Source of the DNA: Streptomyces sp. NBC_01454 | GTDB lineage: Bacteria; Actinomycetota; Actinomycetes; Streptomycetales; Streptomycetaceae | Assembly: GCF_036227565.1 (NCBI RefSeq) | Contig: NZ_CP109460.1 | Coordinates: 7,502,001 to 7,566,000, forward strand | Direction: 5' to 3' | DNA length: 64,000 nucleotides | In this document: positions 1 through 7,748 of the stretch, piece after piece | Layout of the letters: each line of letters begins with the position of its first letter | Numbering within the stretch: the first letter of the stretch is position 1 | Translations under genes and position numbers: made by a program | Notes under the pieces: generated by a model | Told to the model about the DNA's origin: nothing | Seen by the model: only the letters and a program-made list of their open reading frames with translations | Databases searched by the model: none

Positions 1-686
1 GCCTGGAAGGAGCCGATCGGCACCCCGAACTGGGTGCGCCGCGTGACGTGGGAGACCGTCTGCGCCAGCAGGGCGCGGCCCAGGCCGAGGGACTGTGCGG
101 CGGTGGTGAGCCGCGCGAGGTCCAGGGCGTGTGCGGCGGCCGCGGTCACCTCCGGGCCGTGGGCGAACACCGCCCCGCCGAGCGGGCGGAACAGCCGCCG
201 GGCCGGGTCGAGGGAGGTTTGCACGGGGCCATGGCCCTCGGCGCGGCGCACCGTGTCGCCCTCGACGACCAGGACGGCGTCGGCGGCATCCGCGTCCAGG
301 GCGTACGGGCCGTCGGCGCACAGGCTGACGACGGCCTCGCCCGCGGCGATCCGCGGCAGCCACTCCCCGGCTGCGGCCCCCGCACCGAGGCGCTCCAGGA
401 ACGCGGCCGCCGCCACCGTCTCCACCAGCGGCCCCGGCACCACGTGGCGCCCCAACTCATGAAAAGCGACGGTGAGTTCAGCGGGCAGCAGTCCCATCCC
501 GCCGTACCGCGCGGACACCGCGAGCCCGAACACGCCCGACTCGGCGAGCCGCGCCCACAGCGCGCGACCCGGCTTGTGGTCCCCCTCCGCCCAGGCCCGT
601 GCCACGGCCGGTGTGTCCGACGCCGTCAGCATGCCGTCCAGCGCGCGGGCGAACTCCCGCTGCTCGGCGCTCAGGAGGAACCGCAT
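1..686 (-). CDS. acyl-CoA dehydrogenase, FadE32/FadE33-like (partial)
   Basis: The 5' part of an acyl-CoA dehydrogenase gene; the C-terminal alpha-helical domain lies beyond the left edge. The reading begins MRFLLSAEQREFARAL, a typical ACAD N-terminus, and later has the RYGGMGLLP and GVPIGSFQA segments of the family. Its ATG overlaps the stop of the upstream dehydrogenase as TGATG, so the two are translationally coupled. In the mycobacterial HIP pathway, FadE31, FadE32 and FadE33 act on methyl-oxo-octanedioyl-CoA after thiolysis, probably as heteromers. The pairing and location support a role as the short partner subunit. Which FadE number it matches is my inference, since the 3' half is missing. 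Confidence 0.85.
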   Translation of the reverse strand, partial: MRFLLSAEQREFARALDGMLTASDTPAVARAWAEGDHKPGRALWARLAESGVFGLAVSARYGGMGLLPAELTVAFHELGRHVVPGPLVETVAAAAFLERLGAGAAAGEWLPRIAAGEAVVSLCADGPYALDADAADAVLVVEGDTVRRAEGHGPVQTSLDPARRLFRPLGGAVFAHGPEVTAAAAHALDLARLTTAAQSLGLGRALLAQTVSHVTRRTQFGVPIGSFQ

Positions 687-1891
687 CACCGGCGTCCCTT
701 CGGCAGGCCGAGCAGCCGCTCGGCGATGAGGTCGCGCTGGATCTCGTTGGTGCCGGCGTAGATCGGCCCGGCGAGGGAGAAGGTGTAGCCCTCGGCCCAA
801 CGCCCCTGCGCGGGCGCCTCCCCGGCGTCATCGGTGAGCATGCCGGAGTGGCCGAGCAGGTCCAGGGCGGTCTCGTGCAGGGCGATGTCCAGCTCGGACC
901 AGAAGACCTTGTTCAGGCTGGAGGCGGCGCCGAGATCGCCCGCTCCCGGCGGTGTACGGGCGGGCGTGCCGTCGTCCCCGGCGGTGAGCCGGGAGGCCTG
1001 GGCGTAGCCGAACAACTGGTAGGCGCGGGCGCCGATCACCGCGTCGGCGACCCGGTCGGTCAGCGGCCCGGCGACCGCTTCGGGGGCCGCACGCCACAGC
1101 GCGGCCAGCCGCTCGGCGGCCGCGGTGAAGCGGCCCGGGCTGCGCAGCGTCAGGCCGCGCTCGTTGCCGGCGGTGCTCATCGCGGCCCGCCAGCCCTGCC
1201 CCGGCTCGCCGATGACGTCCGCGTCGGGCACGAACACCTCGTCGAGGAAGAGTTCGGCGAACGCGGGCTTGCCGTCCAGCCGGCCCAGGGGACGTACCGT
1301 CACGCCCGGTGCGTCCAACGGGAACATGAGATACGTCAGGCCCTGGTGCGGCCGGGGGGTGTGCGGATCGCTGCGGAACAGCCCGAAGGCCCGGTCGGCG
1401 AAGGCGGCCCGGGACGACCAGGTCTTCTGCCCGCTCAAGCGCCAGCCGCCGGCGGCCCGTACGGCTCTGGAGCGCAGCGACGCCAGATCCGACCCCGCCT
1501 CCGGCTCCGACCAGGCCTGCGCCCAGATGACCTCGCCGCGTGCCATCGGGCCGAGGAGGCGGGCGCGCTGTTCGTCGGTGCCGTGCGCGAAGAGTGTCGG
1601 GGCGAGGAGGTGGATGCCGTTCTGGCTGACCCGCCCGGGGGCGCCCGCCGCGTAATACTCCTCCTCGAAGATCAGCCACTGGAGGAGCGAGGCGCCGCGG
1701 CCGCCGTGCTCCTCGGGCCAGGAGACGGCCGACCAGCGGTCCGCGGAGAGCCGGCGTTCCCATTCCCGGTGGGCGGCGAACCCCTCGGCGGTCTCCAGCG
1801 ACGGCAGCGGCGCGTCGGGGACGTGGCGGGCCAGCCAGGACCGGGCCTCGGCCCGGAACTCCCGCTCCGCGGCGGTGAATTCGAGGTCCAT
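686..1891 (-). CDS. fadE31: acyl-CoA dehydrogenase, FadE31-like
   Basis: A full-length ACAD of about 401 residues. It shows the N-terminal helical domain, the middle beta domain with QAWSEPEAGSDLAS and SGQKTWSS, and the C-terminal YAGTNEIQRDLIAERLLG signature that contacts FAD. The residues NERGLTLRSPGRF and AEGFAAHREWERRL resemble mycobacterial FadE31 as I remember it. It probably dehydrogenates a methyl-oxo-octanedioyl-CoA after FadA6 in steroid C/D-ring degradation. I chose the ATG at 1891; a GTG lies immediately before it at 1894. It heads a minus-strand unit and is divergent from ipdF, with a KstR2-like operator between them. The FadE31 assignment is likely but could be another FadE of this regulon. 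Confidence 0.85.
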   Translation of the reverse strand: MDLEFTAAEREFRAEARSWLARHVPDAPLPSLETAEGFAAHREWERRLSADRWSAVSWPEEHGGRGASLLQWLIFEEEYYAAGAPGRVSQNGIHLLAPTLFAHGTDEQRARLLGPMARGEVIWAQAWSEPEAGSDLASLRSRAVRAAGGWRLSGQKTWSSRAAFADRAFGLFRSDPHTPRPHQGLTYLMFPLDAPGVTVRPLGRLDGKPAFAELFLDEVFVPDADVIGEPGQGWRAAMSTAGNERGLTLRSPGRFTAAAERLAALWRAAPEAVAGPLTDRVADAVIGARAYQLFGYAQASRLTAGDDGTPARTPPGAGDLGAASSLNKVFWSELDIALHETALDLLGHSGMLTDDAGEAPAQGRWAEGYTFSLAGPIYAGTNEIQRDLIAERLLGLPKGRR

Positions 1892-1960
1892 CACACCGCC
1901 GCCCGTCCGCCGGACGGCCGCGGCACGGTGCGGGCGCGCGGTCCGTGAGGGGAGAGGGGG

Positions 1961-2004
1961 GCGGGTGGTGCGTGGCGGGGGAGGGCGGCGGGTGGTGCGT
2001 GGCG
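1961..2004. repeat. 17-bp direct repeat, 27-bp period
   Basis: The 17-mer GCGGGTGGTGCGTGGCG occurs exactly twice, at 1961-1977 and 1988-2004. It lies in the leader between the dehydrogenase start and the operator. It may be a simple local duplication or may affect the transcript leader; no function is evident. Confidence 0.6.
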
Positions 2005-2058
2005 TGCGCCGGGCAGGGGCTCGTCGTCGTGGGCAGCGGGCATCCGCACTCCTTCCCT

Positions 2059-2072
2059 AACAAGTGTTTGGT
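2059..2072. promoter_or_regulatory. KstR2-like operator between fadE31 and ipdF
   Basis: AACAAGTGTTTGGT matches the KstR2 half-site pattern AnCAAGnnCTTGnT except for one T in place of C. A second copy with the equivalent deviation lies at 7689-7702. Both sit between divergent genes of the HIP cluster, as expected for a TetR-family repressor such as KstR2 controlling both directions. The regulator gene itself is not in this window, so the identity of the protein is inferred. Confidence 0.65.
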
Positions 2073-2207
2073 AGATTAACGTACCGTCAGGAACAGCGTC
2101 GAGGCCCCCGCCGCCGAGAGCTCCCGGGCGAGGGCCGCCACGCTCCCCGGGGCCCGGCGGCACGCCCTCGCCGGGCCCGCACCCGGCCCGCCCCAGGAGG
2201 CTCGCGC

Positions 2208-2990
2208 ATGACCTCGCCCCCCTACGTGCCCGGCCACCGGCTGCTCCACGGCCGGACCGCCGTCATCACCGCGGCCGCCGGCGCCGGCATCGGCGGCGCC
2301 ACCGCCCGCAGATTCCTGGAGGAGGGCGCCCGGGTCGTCCTCGGCGACCGCCACGCGCGCCGCCTGACGGAGAGCACCGAGGCGCTCGCCGAGGAGTTCG
2401 GCGCCGGCCAGGTGGCGTCCCTGCCGTGCGATGTCACCGACGAGGACCAGGTGGGCGCCCTGCTGGCGCTGGCCGAGGAGCGCCACGGCCGCCTCGACAT
2501 CGTGGTCAACAACGCCGGGCTCGGGGGCACCGCCGACCTCGTCGAGATGACCGACGAGCAGTGGGGCGCGGTCCTCGACACCACCCTGAACGGCACCTTC
2601 CGCTGCACCCGGGGCGCCCTGCGCCGGATGCGGGCGGCCGGCCGCGGCGGCGTGATCGTCAACAACGCCTCCGTCGTCGGCTGGCGCGCCCAGCGCGGCC
2701 AGGCCCACTACGCCGCGGCCAAGGCCGGAGTGATGGCACTGACCCGCTGCGCCGCCATGGAGGCCGCCGGGTACGGCGTACGCGTCAACGCGGTCGCGCC
2801 CAGCCTCGCCATGCACCCGCATCTGGTGAAGGTGACCACCCCCGAGCTGCTGGCCGAACTGACCGAGCGGGAGGCGTTCGGCCGCTACGCCGAGCCCTGG
2901 GAGATCGCCAATGTCATCGTCTTCCTGGCCTGCGACTACGCCTCGTACCTGACCGGGGAGACGGTGTCCGTCAGCTCCCAGCGCGCCTGA
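2208..2990 (+). CDS. ipdF: short-chain dehydrogenase IpdF
   Basis: A 260-residue classical SDR acting on a hydroxylated HIP-CoA intermediate in steroid ring C/D breakdown. It has an unusual cofactor loop TAAAGAGIGGAT in place of the standard TGxxxGIG, the NNAGLGG motif, the catalytic NNASVVGWRAQ and HYAAAKAGV (Tyr-x-x-x-Lys) segments, and ends near FLACDYASYLTGE. The TAAAG.GIG and VGWRAQ features are those I remember for mycobacterial IpdF (Rv3559c). The ATG at 2208 follows CAGGAGG by 7 bases. It is first in a plus-strand unit with fadA6. Family assignment is strong; substrate is by homology. Confidence 0.9.
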   Translation: MTSPPYVPGHRLLHGRTAVITAAAGAGIGGATARRFLEEGARVVLGDRHARRLTESTEALAEEFGAGQVASLPCDVTDEDQVGALLALAEERHGRLDIVVNNAGLGGTADLVEMTDEQWGAVLDTTLNGTFRCTRGALRRMRAAGRGGVIVNNASVVGWRAQRGQAHYAAAKAGVMALTRCAAMEAAGYGVRVNAVAPSLAMHPHLVKVTTPELLAELTEREAFGRYAEPWEIANVIVFLACDYASYLTGETVSVSSQRA

Positions 2991-3002
2991 GACGGGGAGC
3001 GC

Positions 3003-3031
3003 CGGCCGGCCGGGCCTTGCGCGGCCGGCCG
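3003..3031 (+). other. intercistronic hairpin between ipdF and fadA6
   Basis: Two copies of the self-complementary 10-mer CGGCCGGCCG at 3003-3012 and 3022-3031 can form a perfect stem with a 9-base loop. It lies in the 74-base gap between the two genes. It could attenuate or stabilise the transcript; it has no T-run, so a full stop of transcription is uncertain. Confidence 0.4.
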
Positions 3032-3064
3032 CCGGCTCCGCAGAATCTGAACAGGGAGACCACC

Positions 3065-4222
3065 ATGTCCGAGGCCTATGTCATCGAAGCGGTCCGTACG
3101 CCGGTCGGGAAGCGGGGCGGCGGACTGTCGGCCGTCCACCCCGCCGATCTGGGCGCCCATGTGCTGACCGCGCTGATGGCGCGCAGCGGCGTCGATCCGG
3201 CCGCCGTCGAGGATGTCGTCTTCGGCTGTCTGGACGCGGTGGGGCCGCAGGCCGGCGACATCGCCCGGACCTGCTGGCTGGCCGCCGGGCTGCCCGACCA
3301 CGTGCCGGGGGTCACCGTCGACCGCCAGTGCGGCTCCTCCCAGCAGGCCGTGCACTTCGCGGCCCAGGCCGTGCTGTCCGGCACCCAGGACCTGGTCGTC
3401 GCGGGCGGGGTGCAGAATATGTCGCAGATCCCGATCGCCTTCGCGAGCCGCCGGGCCGCCGAACCGCTGGGGCTGACCGACGGCCCGTTCGCCGGCTCCA
3501 CGGGCTGGCGGGAGCGCTACGGGGACGCGCCCGTCGACCAGTTCCACGGCGCCGAACTCATCGCCGACGAGTGGCACCTCTCCCGCGCCGACATGGAGGA
3601 GTTCGCGCTCCGCTCGCACCGGCGGGCCGTCCGCGCGCTCGACGAGGGCCGCTTCGACCGGGAGACCGTCGCCTGCGGGGAGGTCACCGCCGACGAGGGC
3701 CCGCGCCGCGGCACCTCCCTTGCGAGGATGGCCGCCCTGCCGCCGGTCGTCCCGGGCGGCCGGCTGACCGCGGCGGTCTCCTCCCAGGTCTCCGACGGCG
3801 CGGCCGCCCTGCTCCTGGCCTCCGGGCGGGCGGTGGCCGCGCACGGCCTGACCCCGCGGGCCCGTATCCACCATCTGTCGGTGCGCGGCGAGGACCCGAT
3901 CCGGATGCTGTCCGCACCGATCCCGGCGACCGCGTACGCGCTGAAGAAGGCGGGCATGTCGATCGGCGACATCGATCTGGTCGAGATCAACGAGGCCTTC
4001 GCGCCGGTGGTCCTGGCCTGGATCGAGGAGACCGGCGCCGACCCGGAGCGGGTCAATGTCAACGGCGGCGCCATCGCCCTGGGCCACCCGCTCGGCGCGA
4101 CCGGTGTCCGGCTGATGACGACGCTGCTGCACGAACTCGAGCGCACCGGCGGCCGGTTCGGTCTCCAGACCATGTGTGAGGGCGGCGGGCAGGCCAACGT
4201 CACCATCATCGAGCGGCTCTGA
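3065..4222 (+). CDS. fadA6: thiolase FadA6
   Basis: A 385-residue acetyl-CoA acyltransferase. The nucleophile is Cys89 in DRQCGSSQQAV. The conserved GHPLGATG has His341, and the second catalytic cysteine is Cys371 in MCEGGGQA; NEAFAPV is also present. In the HIP pathway FadA6 thiolyses 6-methyl-3,7-dioxodecanedioyl-CoA (MOODA-CoA), releasing acetyl-CoA. The ATG at 3065 follows AGGGAGACCACC. It lies downstream of ipdF on the plus strand and converges on ipdC with a 7-base gap, which leaves little room for a terminator. The thiolase call is certain; the FadA6 role comes from the surrounding ipd genes. Confidence 0.92.
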   Translation: MSEAYVIEAVRTPVGKRGGGLSAVHPADLGAHVLTALMARSGVDPAAVEDVVFGCLDAVGPQAGDIARTCWLAAGLPDHVPGVTVDRQCGSSQQAVHFAAQAVLSGTQDLVVAGGVQNMSQIPIAFASRRAAEPLGLTDGPFAGSTGWRERYGDAPVDQFHGAELIADEWHLSRADMEEFALRSHRRAVRALDEGRFDRETVACGEVTADEGPRRGTSLARMAALPPVVPGGRLTAAVSSQVSDGAAALLLASGRAVAAHGLTPRARIHHLSVRGEDPIRMLSAPIPATAYALKKAGMSIGDIDLVEINEAFAPVVLAWIEETGADPERVNVNGGAIALGHPLGATGVRLMTTLLHELERTGGRFGLQTMCEGGGQANVTIIERL

Positions 4223-4229
4223 CGCACCA

Positions 4230-5312
4230 TCAGGACGGCGGATCCGGCAGCGTGGCCAGCGTCGCGCGCGCCTCGGACATGATCCGGTCCACGAGTTCCG
4301 CGCAGGACGGCAGATCCCCGATCACCCCCGCGACCTGCCCGGAGGCCATCACCCCCAGGTCCGTACGGCCCTCGACCATCGACGCCCGCAGCAGCACGGG
4401 GGTGTTGGCCGCGAGCAGGACCTGGCTCCAGGTGAGGTCCCTGCCGTGCTTCATCGCCAGACCGTCCCGGATCATCTGCGCCCAGCTCAGGCCGGACAGC
4501 TTCCGGAACGAGGCGGCCCGGCGCACCGCGTGCCACAGCGCGGCGGTGCGCCCGGAGCGCTCCAGCGCCTCGACCAGCTCGCTGCGCAGCATCCGGTGCG
4601 GCAGCCCGTCCACCTTCGTGGTGACCGTGATGTCGCCGACGGCGGCCGCCAGATAGCGGGCCTGTACGGCCGGCGGCACGGTGCTGTCCGATGTCAGCAG
4701 GAAGCGGGTCCCCATGGCGATCCCGGCCGCACCGTAGGCCAGCGCCGCGACCAGGCCCCGGCCGTCGAAGAAGCCGCCCGCGGCGATCACCGGGATGTCG
4801 ACCGCGTCCACCACCTGCGGCAGCAGCACGCTCGTGGCGACGCTCCCGGTGTGCCCGCCGCCCTCGCCGCCCTGCACGACGACCGCGTCCGCCCCCCAGG
4901 CCGCGACCTTCTCGGCATGGCGGCGGGCCCCGACCGAGGGGATGACGACGACGCCCGCGTCCTTGAGCCGGGCGATCAGCTCACGGGAGGGAGCCAGGGC
5001 GAACGAGGCCACCCGTACGCCCTCCTCCACGATGATCCGCACCCGCTCACCCGCATCGGCCGCGTCCGCCCGCAGATTGACCCCGAAGGGTGCCTCCGTA
5101 CGGGACGCGACCTCGCGGACCGCCGCCCGCAGCTGCCCGACGGTCATGGTGGCCGACGCCAGGATCCCCAGGGCGCCCGCCTCGGCCGCGGCCGACACCA
5201 GCCGGGGCCCGGCCACCCACCCCATGCCGGTCTGCACAAGGGGGTGGCGTACCCCGACGAGCCGGGTCAATGGGGTCTCGATCCGGTCGTTCTCGATCCG
5301 GTCGTCCGTCAT
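4230..5312 (-). CDS. ipdC: NMO-like flavoprotein IpdC
   Basis: A 360-residue FMN-binding TIM-barrel protein of the nitronate monooxygenase / 2-nitropropane dioxygenase family. Motifs include GMGWVAGP near the N-terminus, the flavin-phosphate loop GGEGGGHTG, AAGGFFDGRG and AMGTRFLLT. In steroid catabolism the family member IpdC is an oxidoreductase acting on a hydroxylated HIC-CoA intermediate. Its ATG overlaps the stop of ipdB by 4 bases (ATGA). It is the last gene of the echA20-ipdA-ipdB-ipdC unit read on the minus strand. A generic nitronate monooxygenase is the alternative, but the operon context argues against that. Confidence 0.88.
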   Translation of the reverse strand: MTDDRIENDRIETPLTRLVGVRHPLVQTGMGWVAGPRLVSAAAEAGALGILASATMTVGQLRAAVREVASRTEAPFGVNLRADAADAGERVRIIVEEGVRVASFALAPSRELIARLKDAGVVVIPSVGARRHAEKVAAWGADAVVVQGGEGGGHTGSVATSVLLPQVVDAVDIPVIAAGGFFDGRGLVAALAYGAAGIAMGTRFLLTSDSTVPPAVQARYLAAAVGDITVTTKVDGLPHRMLRSELVEALERSGRTAALWHAVRRAASFRKLSGLSWAQMIRDGLAMKHGRDLTWSQVLLAANTPVLLRASMVEGRTDLGVMASGQVAGVIGDLPSCAELVDRIMSEARATLATLPDPPS

Positions 5313-6055
5313 CCCTGCGGCACCTCGCGGTCCCGCAGCCCCTCCGGATCGAGCTCCGTACGGATCAGCCGGAGCTCCGCCGCAGTGGGCTCGCGGGTGT
5401 ACGGCACCTCGATGGGCAGCGCGAGCGGGAAGCCGGTGGCCTCCTGGACCTGCCCGGCCGTCACTCCCGGATGCACGGAGACCAGCCGCATGGTGTGGTC
5501 CGGGGTCTCGAAGTCGAAGACCCCGAGGTGGGAGACGACCCGCGGGATGCGGTGGTAGCGGGTCGCGGACGGGCCGGCGGCGGCCGCGCTGTCGTATCCG
5601 ACCCCGCAGATCATGTCGACCCGCTCGACGAAGACCCGTGCCGAATGCTTCGGCACCCAGTAACTCACCGGATTGTTCAGGGTGTTGACGGGCGCGCCGC
5701 GCACACCGAGGAGCTGGCGGGAGGGCCGGTGCCAGTCGCCGATGCACGAGATGTTCTGGTTGCCGAAGCGGTCGAGCTGGCTCGCGCCCATCATCACGTG
5801 CCGCTTCCCGCCGGTCACCATGGCCAGGTGCCGGCGGTAGGGCAGCCAGCCCTCGGCCGTCCCGTCCGGGCCCACGAGCATCGCCTCCCCGTCGGTCAGC
5901 AGCAGATCGGGGGAGAAGGTCCGCCGGGCGAGCCGGGCACCGAGCGACGGGATCAGGCCCATCGGGCTGGCGAGCACCTCCCCGTTGTCGCGCCAGGCCT
6001 CGGCGCAGGCGATCACGCAGAACTCGGCGCGGGTGGCCGTGGTGGTCGGGCTCAC
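5309..6055 (-). CDS. ipdB: COCHEA-CoA hydrolase subunit IpdB
   Basis: A 248-residue protein of the CoA-transferase family I beta-subunit fold. Recognisable stretches are ASPMGLIPSLGARLAR, GASQLDRFGNQNIS and VERVDMICGVGYDS. In Mycobacterium and Rhodococcus IpdA and IpdB form a heteromer. Despite the transferase fold, it hydrolyses the last steroid ring carbon-carbon bond in COCHEA-CoA. The start is GTG, overlapping the ipdA stop (GTGA), which implies coupled translation and equal subunit dose. A conventional 3-oxoacid CoA-transferase would be the alternative, but the ipdA/echA20 linkage favours IpdB. Confidence 0.9.
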   Translation of the reverse strand: MSPTTTATRAEFCVIACAEAWRDNGEVLASPMGLIPSLGARLARRTFSPDLLLTDGEAMLVGPDGTAEGWLPYRRHLAMVTGGKRHVMMGASQLDRFGNQNISCIGDWHRPSRQLLGVRGAPVNTLNNPVSYWVPKHSARVFVERVDMICGVGYDSAAAAGPSATRYHRIPRVVSHLGVFDFETPDHTMRLVSVHPGVTAGQVQEATGFPLALPIEVPYTREPTAAELRLIRTELDPEGLRDREVPQG

Positions 6056-6891
6056 TGCTGCTCCTCGTGCCAGGTCCGGACGGCCGACTGATACGCCTTC
6101 TCGTCCCCGGACAGGAACCGCTCGGCGAACTGCGGCCAGGGCGTGGTCGCGTACAGCTTCTGGAAGGCCTCGTCACGGTCGTGATCGGGGACGCAGGAGG
6201 TGAAGTGCGCCCCGTTCGGGGTCTCGACCACTCCGGCCACCGTGTGCCGGCTGACCAGGAGGGTCTGCGGGGCGGCCGTGGCGAAGTCGTCCACGAGCCG
6301 CTCGCAGGAGACATAGGCCCGGTCCGCGGCCTCGCAGAACAGGTCGTCGAAGTACGGGTCGGGGCCCAGGTACTGGCCGTTCCCGAGCCGGTCGGCGCGG
6401 TCGAGATGGACCAGCGCCGCGTCCATCCGCAGCGCCGGCACGGCGACGAAGGTCTCCCCGTCCTCGTACGGTGATGTCACCGTCCGCAGGCCCGGGTTGA
6501 CCCGCATGACGTCCGAGCCGAGACCGGCCCGTACGGGGAGGAAGGGCAGCCGGTGGGCGGCGGCGGTCAGGCCCCACAGGAACATCGCCTCGTCGATCTC
6601 CGTCAGCTCGAACGCGCCACGCTGGCGCGCCGCGCGGTAGTGCGGCTCCAGGGGGATCGAGTCGAGGGTCACGAACGCCGCGACGAGCCTGCGGATCCGG
6701 CCCGCGGCGGCGAGCAGTCCGACGTCGGGACCGCCGTAGGAGATCACGGTCAGATCGGTGAGGTCGGAGCGCAGCAGCGCCCGCACCAGCGCCATCGGCT
6801 TACGGCGTGCGCCCCAGCCGCCGATGCCCAGGGTCATCCCGCTGCGCAGCCGGGAGACGACGTCCTCGGGCGTCATGGTCTTGTCGGTCAC
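6052..6891 (-). CDS. ipdA: COCHEA-CoA hydrolase subunit IpdA
   Basis: The alpha subunit, about 279 residues, of the CoA-transferase-like ring hydrolase. It begins near SRLRSGMTLGIGGWGARRKPM and has SYGGPDVGLLAAAG, RAGLGSDV and DPYFDDLFCEAADRAY, all close to what I recall of Rv3551. Glu101 in ELTEIDEAMF is the candidate catalytic glutamate of this fold. I chose the GTG at 6891 because AAGGAAGG precedes it by 6 bases; an ATG at 6876 is the alternative. The start lies 2 bases after the echA20 stop. Together with IpdB it opens the last carbocyclic ring to give MOODA-CoA. Confidence 0.9.
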   Translation of the reverse strand: MTDKTMTPEDVVSRLRSGMTLGIGGWGARRKPMALVRALLRSDLTDLTVISYGGPDVGLLAAAGRIRRLVAAFVTLDSIPLEPHYRAARQRGAFELTEIDEAMFLWGLTAAAHRLPFLPVRAGLGSDVMRVNPGLRTVTSPYEDGETFVAVPALRMDAALVHLDRADRLGNGQYLGPDPYFDDLFCEAADRAYVSCERLVDDFATAAPQTLLVSRHTVAGVVETPNGAHFTSCVPDHDRDEAFQKLYATTPWPQFAERFLSGDEKAYQSAVRTWHEEQQ

Positions 6892-6893
6892 GG

Positions 6894-7667
6894 TCAGCCT
6901 TCCTTCGTCGGTGCGCCGGCCGGTGCGCCGAAGGTGTCGCGGACGCGGTCGGCGACGCCGCTGAGGTTCGCCTCGAAGGTGAAGCCCTGCTCGAAGCGGT
7001 AACTGCGGTGCACGTCCACGGGGTCGATGCCGTTGATCGCGGCCTTGGCGAGGCGCAGGAGCGCGCCGTCCTTCCGGGCGATCTCCCGTGCCAGATCCAG
7101 CGCGGCGCGGCGCAGCCCGGCGCGCGGCACGACCTTCCACACCGAGCCGTGCGCAAGGAGTTCGGCGGCGGAGGCGGTGCGCGAGGTGTAGTAGAGCGCG
7201 CGCATCAAATGCTGCGGCACGAGTCGGGCCAGATGGGTGGCCGCGCCGAGCGCACCGCGGTCCAGCTCCGGCAGCCCGAAGGTGGCCTCCTCGCTCGCCA
7301 CGATCGCGTCCGCGTTCCCGGCCAGCCCGATGCCGCCGCCCAGACAGAAGCCGTGCACCGCCGCGACGACGGGGACCTCGCACGCGTAGACCGCCGAAAA
7401 CGCCTCGGCGCAGCCGCGGTTGACCCCGACCAGGGCACCGTGGCCGCCGGCGGCGGAGTCGCGCTGCAGCTCCTTGATGTCGACGCCGGCGTTGAAGCCG
7501 CGGCCCTCGGCGGCGAGGACGACACAGCGGATGTCCGGGTCGTGGCCGGCGGCCCGTACGGCGTCGGCGAGGTCGTACCAGCCCCGCACGGGAAGGGCGT
7601 TGACCGGAGGGAAGTCGACGGTGACCACGGCGATGCCGTGGTCCGGCCTGGAGGTGGAGACACCCAT
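6894..7667 (-). CDS. echA20: steroid ring D hydrolase EchA20
   Basis: A 257-residue crotonase-fold protein. It has DFPPVNALP near the N-terminus, the oxyanion-hole segment EGRGFNAGVDIKELQ, and GGGIGLAGNADAIVASEEATFGLPELDRG. These follow the mycobacterial EchA20 (Rv3550) sequence closely as I remember it. EchA20 hydrolytically opens ring D of HIEC-CoA before IpdAB cuts ring C. It is the first gene of the minus-strand unit running into ipdA, ipdB and ipdC. The KstR2-like operator lies 22 bases upstream of its ATG, between it and a divergent SDR gene. Confidence 0.92.
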   Translation of the reverse strand: MGVSTSRPDHGIAVVTVDFPPVNALPVRGWYDLADAVRAAGHDPDIRCVVLAAEGRGFNAGVDIKELQRDSAAGGHGALVGVNRGCAEAFSAVYACEVPVVAAVHGFCLGGGIGLAGNADAIVASEEATFGLPELDRGALGAATHLARLVPQHLMRALYYTSRTASAAELLAHGSVWKVVPRAGLRRAALDLAREIARKDGALLRLAKAAINGIDPVDVHRSYRFEQGFTFEANLSGVADRVRDTFGAPAGAPTKEG

Positions 7668-7688
7668 GGGCGGATCAGCTACCTTTCC

Positions 7689-7702
7689 ACCAAGCGTTTG
7701 TT
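7689..7702. promoter_or_regulatory. KstR2-like operator between echA20 and SDR
   Basis: ACCAAGCGTTTGTT, read on the other strand as AACAAACGCTTGGT, fits AnCAAGnnCTTGnT with one substitution. Aligned in that orientation with 2059-2072, the two sites share CCTAACAA and TTGGT. The position between two divergent steroid genes would let one repressor control both units. Confidence 0.65.
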
Positions 7703-7748
7703 AGGTAGCGAAGTTAGCAGCGGACCGCGCGCTGCGGGAGGGTGCCGA

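Noticed and set aside
4230..5312. Nitronate monooxygenase for detoxification
   Set aside because: It is translationally coupled to ipdB, so a steroid step is more likely.
5309..6891. IpdAB as an acetate or 3-oxoadipate CoA-transferase
   Set aside because: The fold is the same, but the sequence details and linkage to echA20 and ipdC fit the ring-hydrolysing IpdAB.
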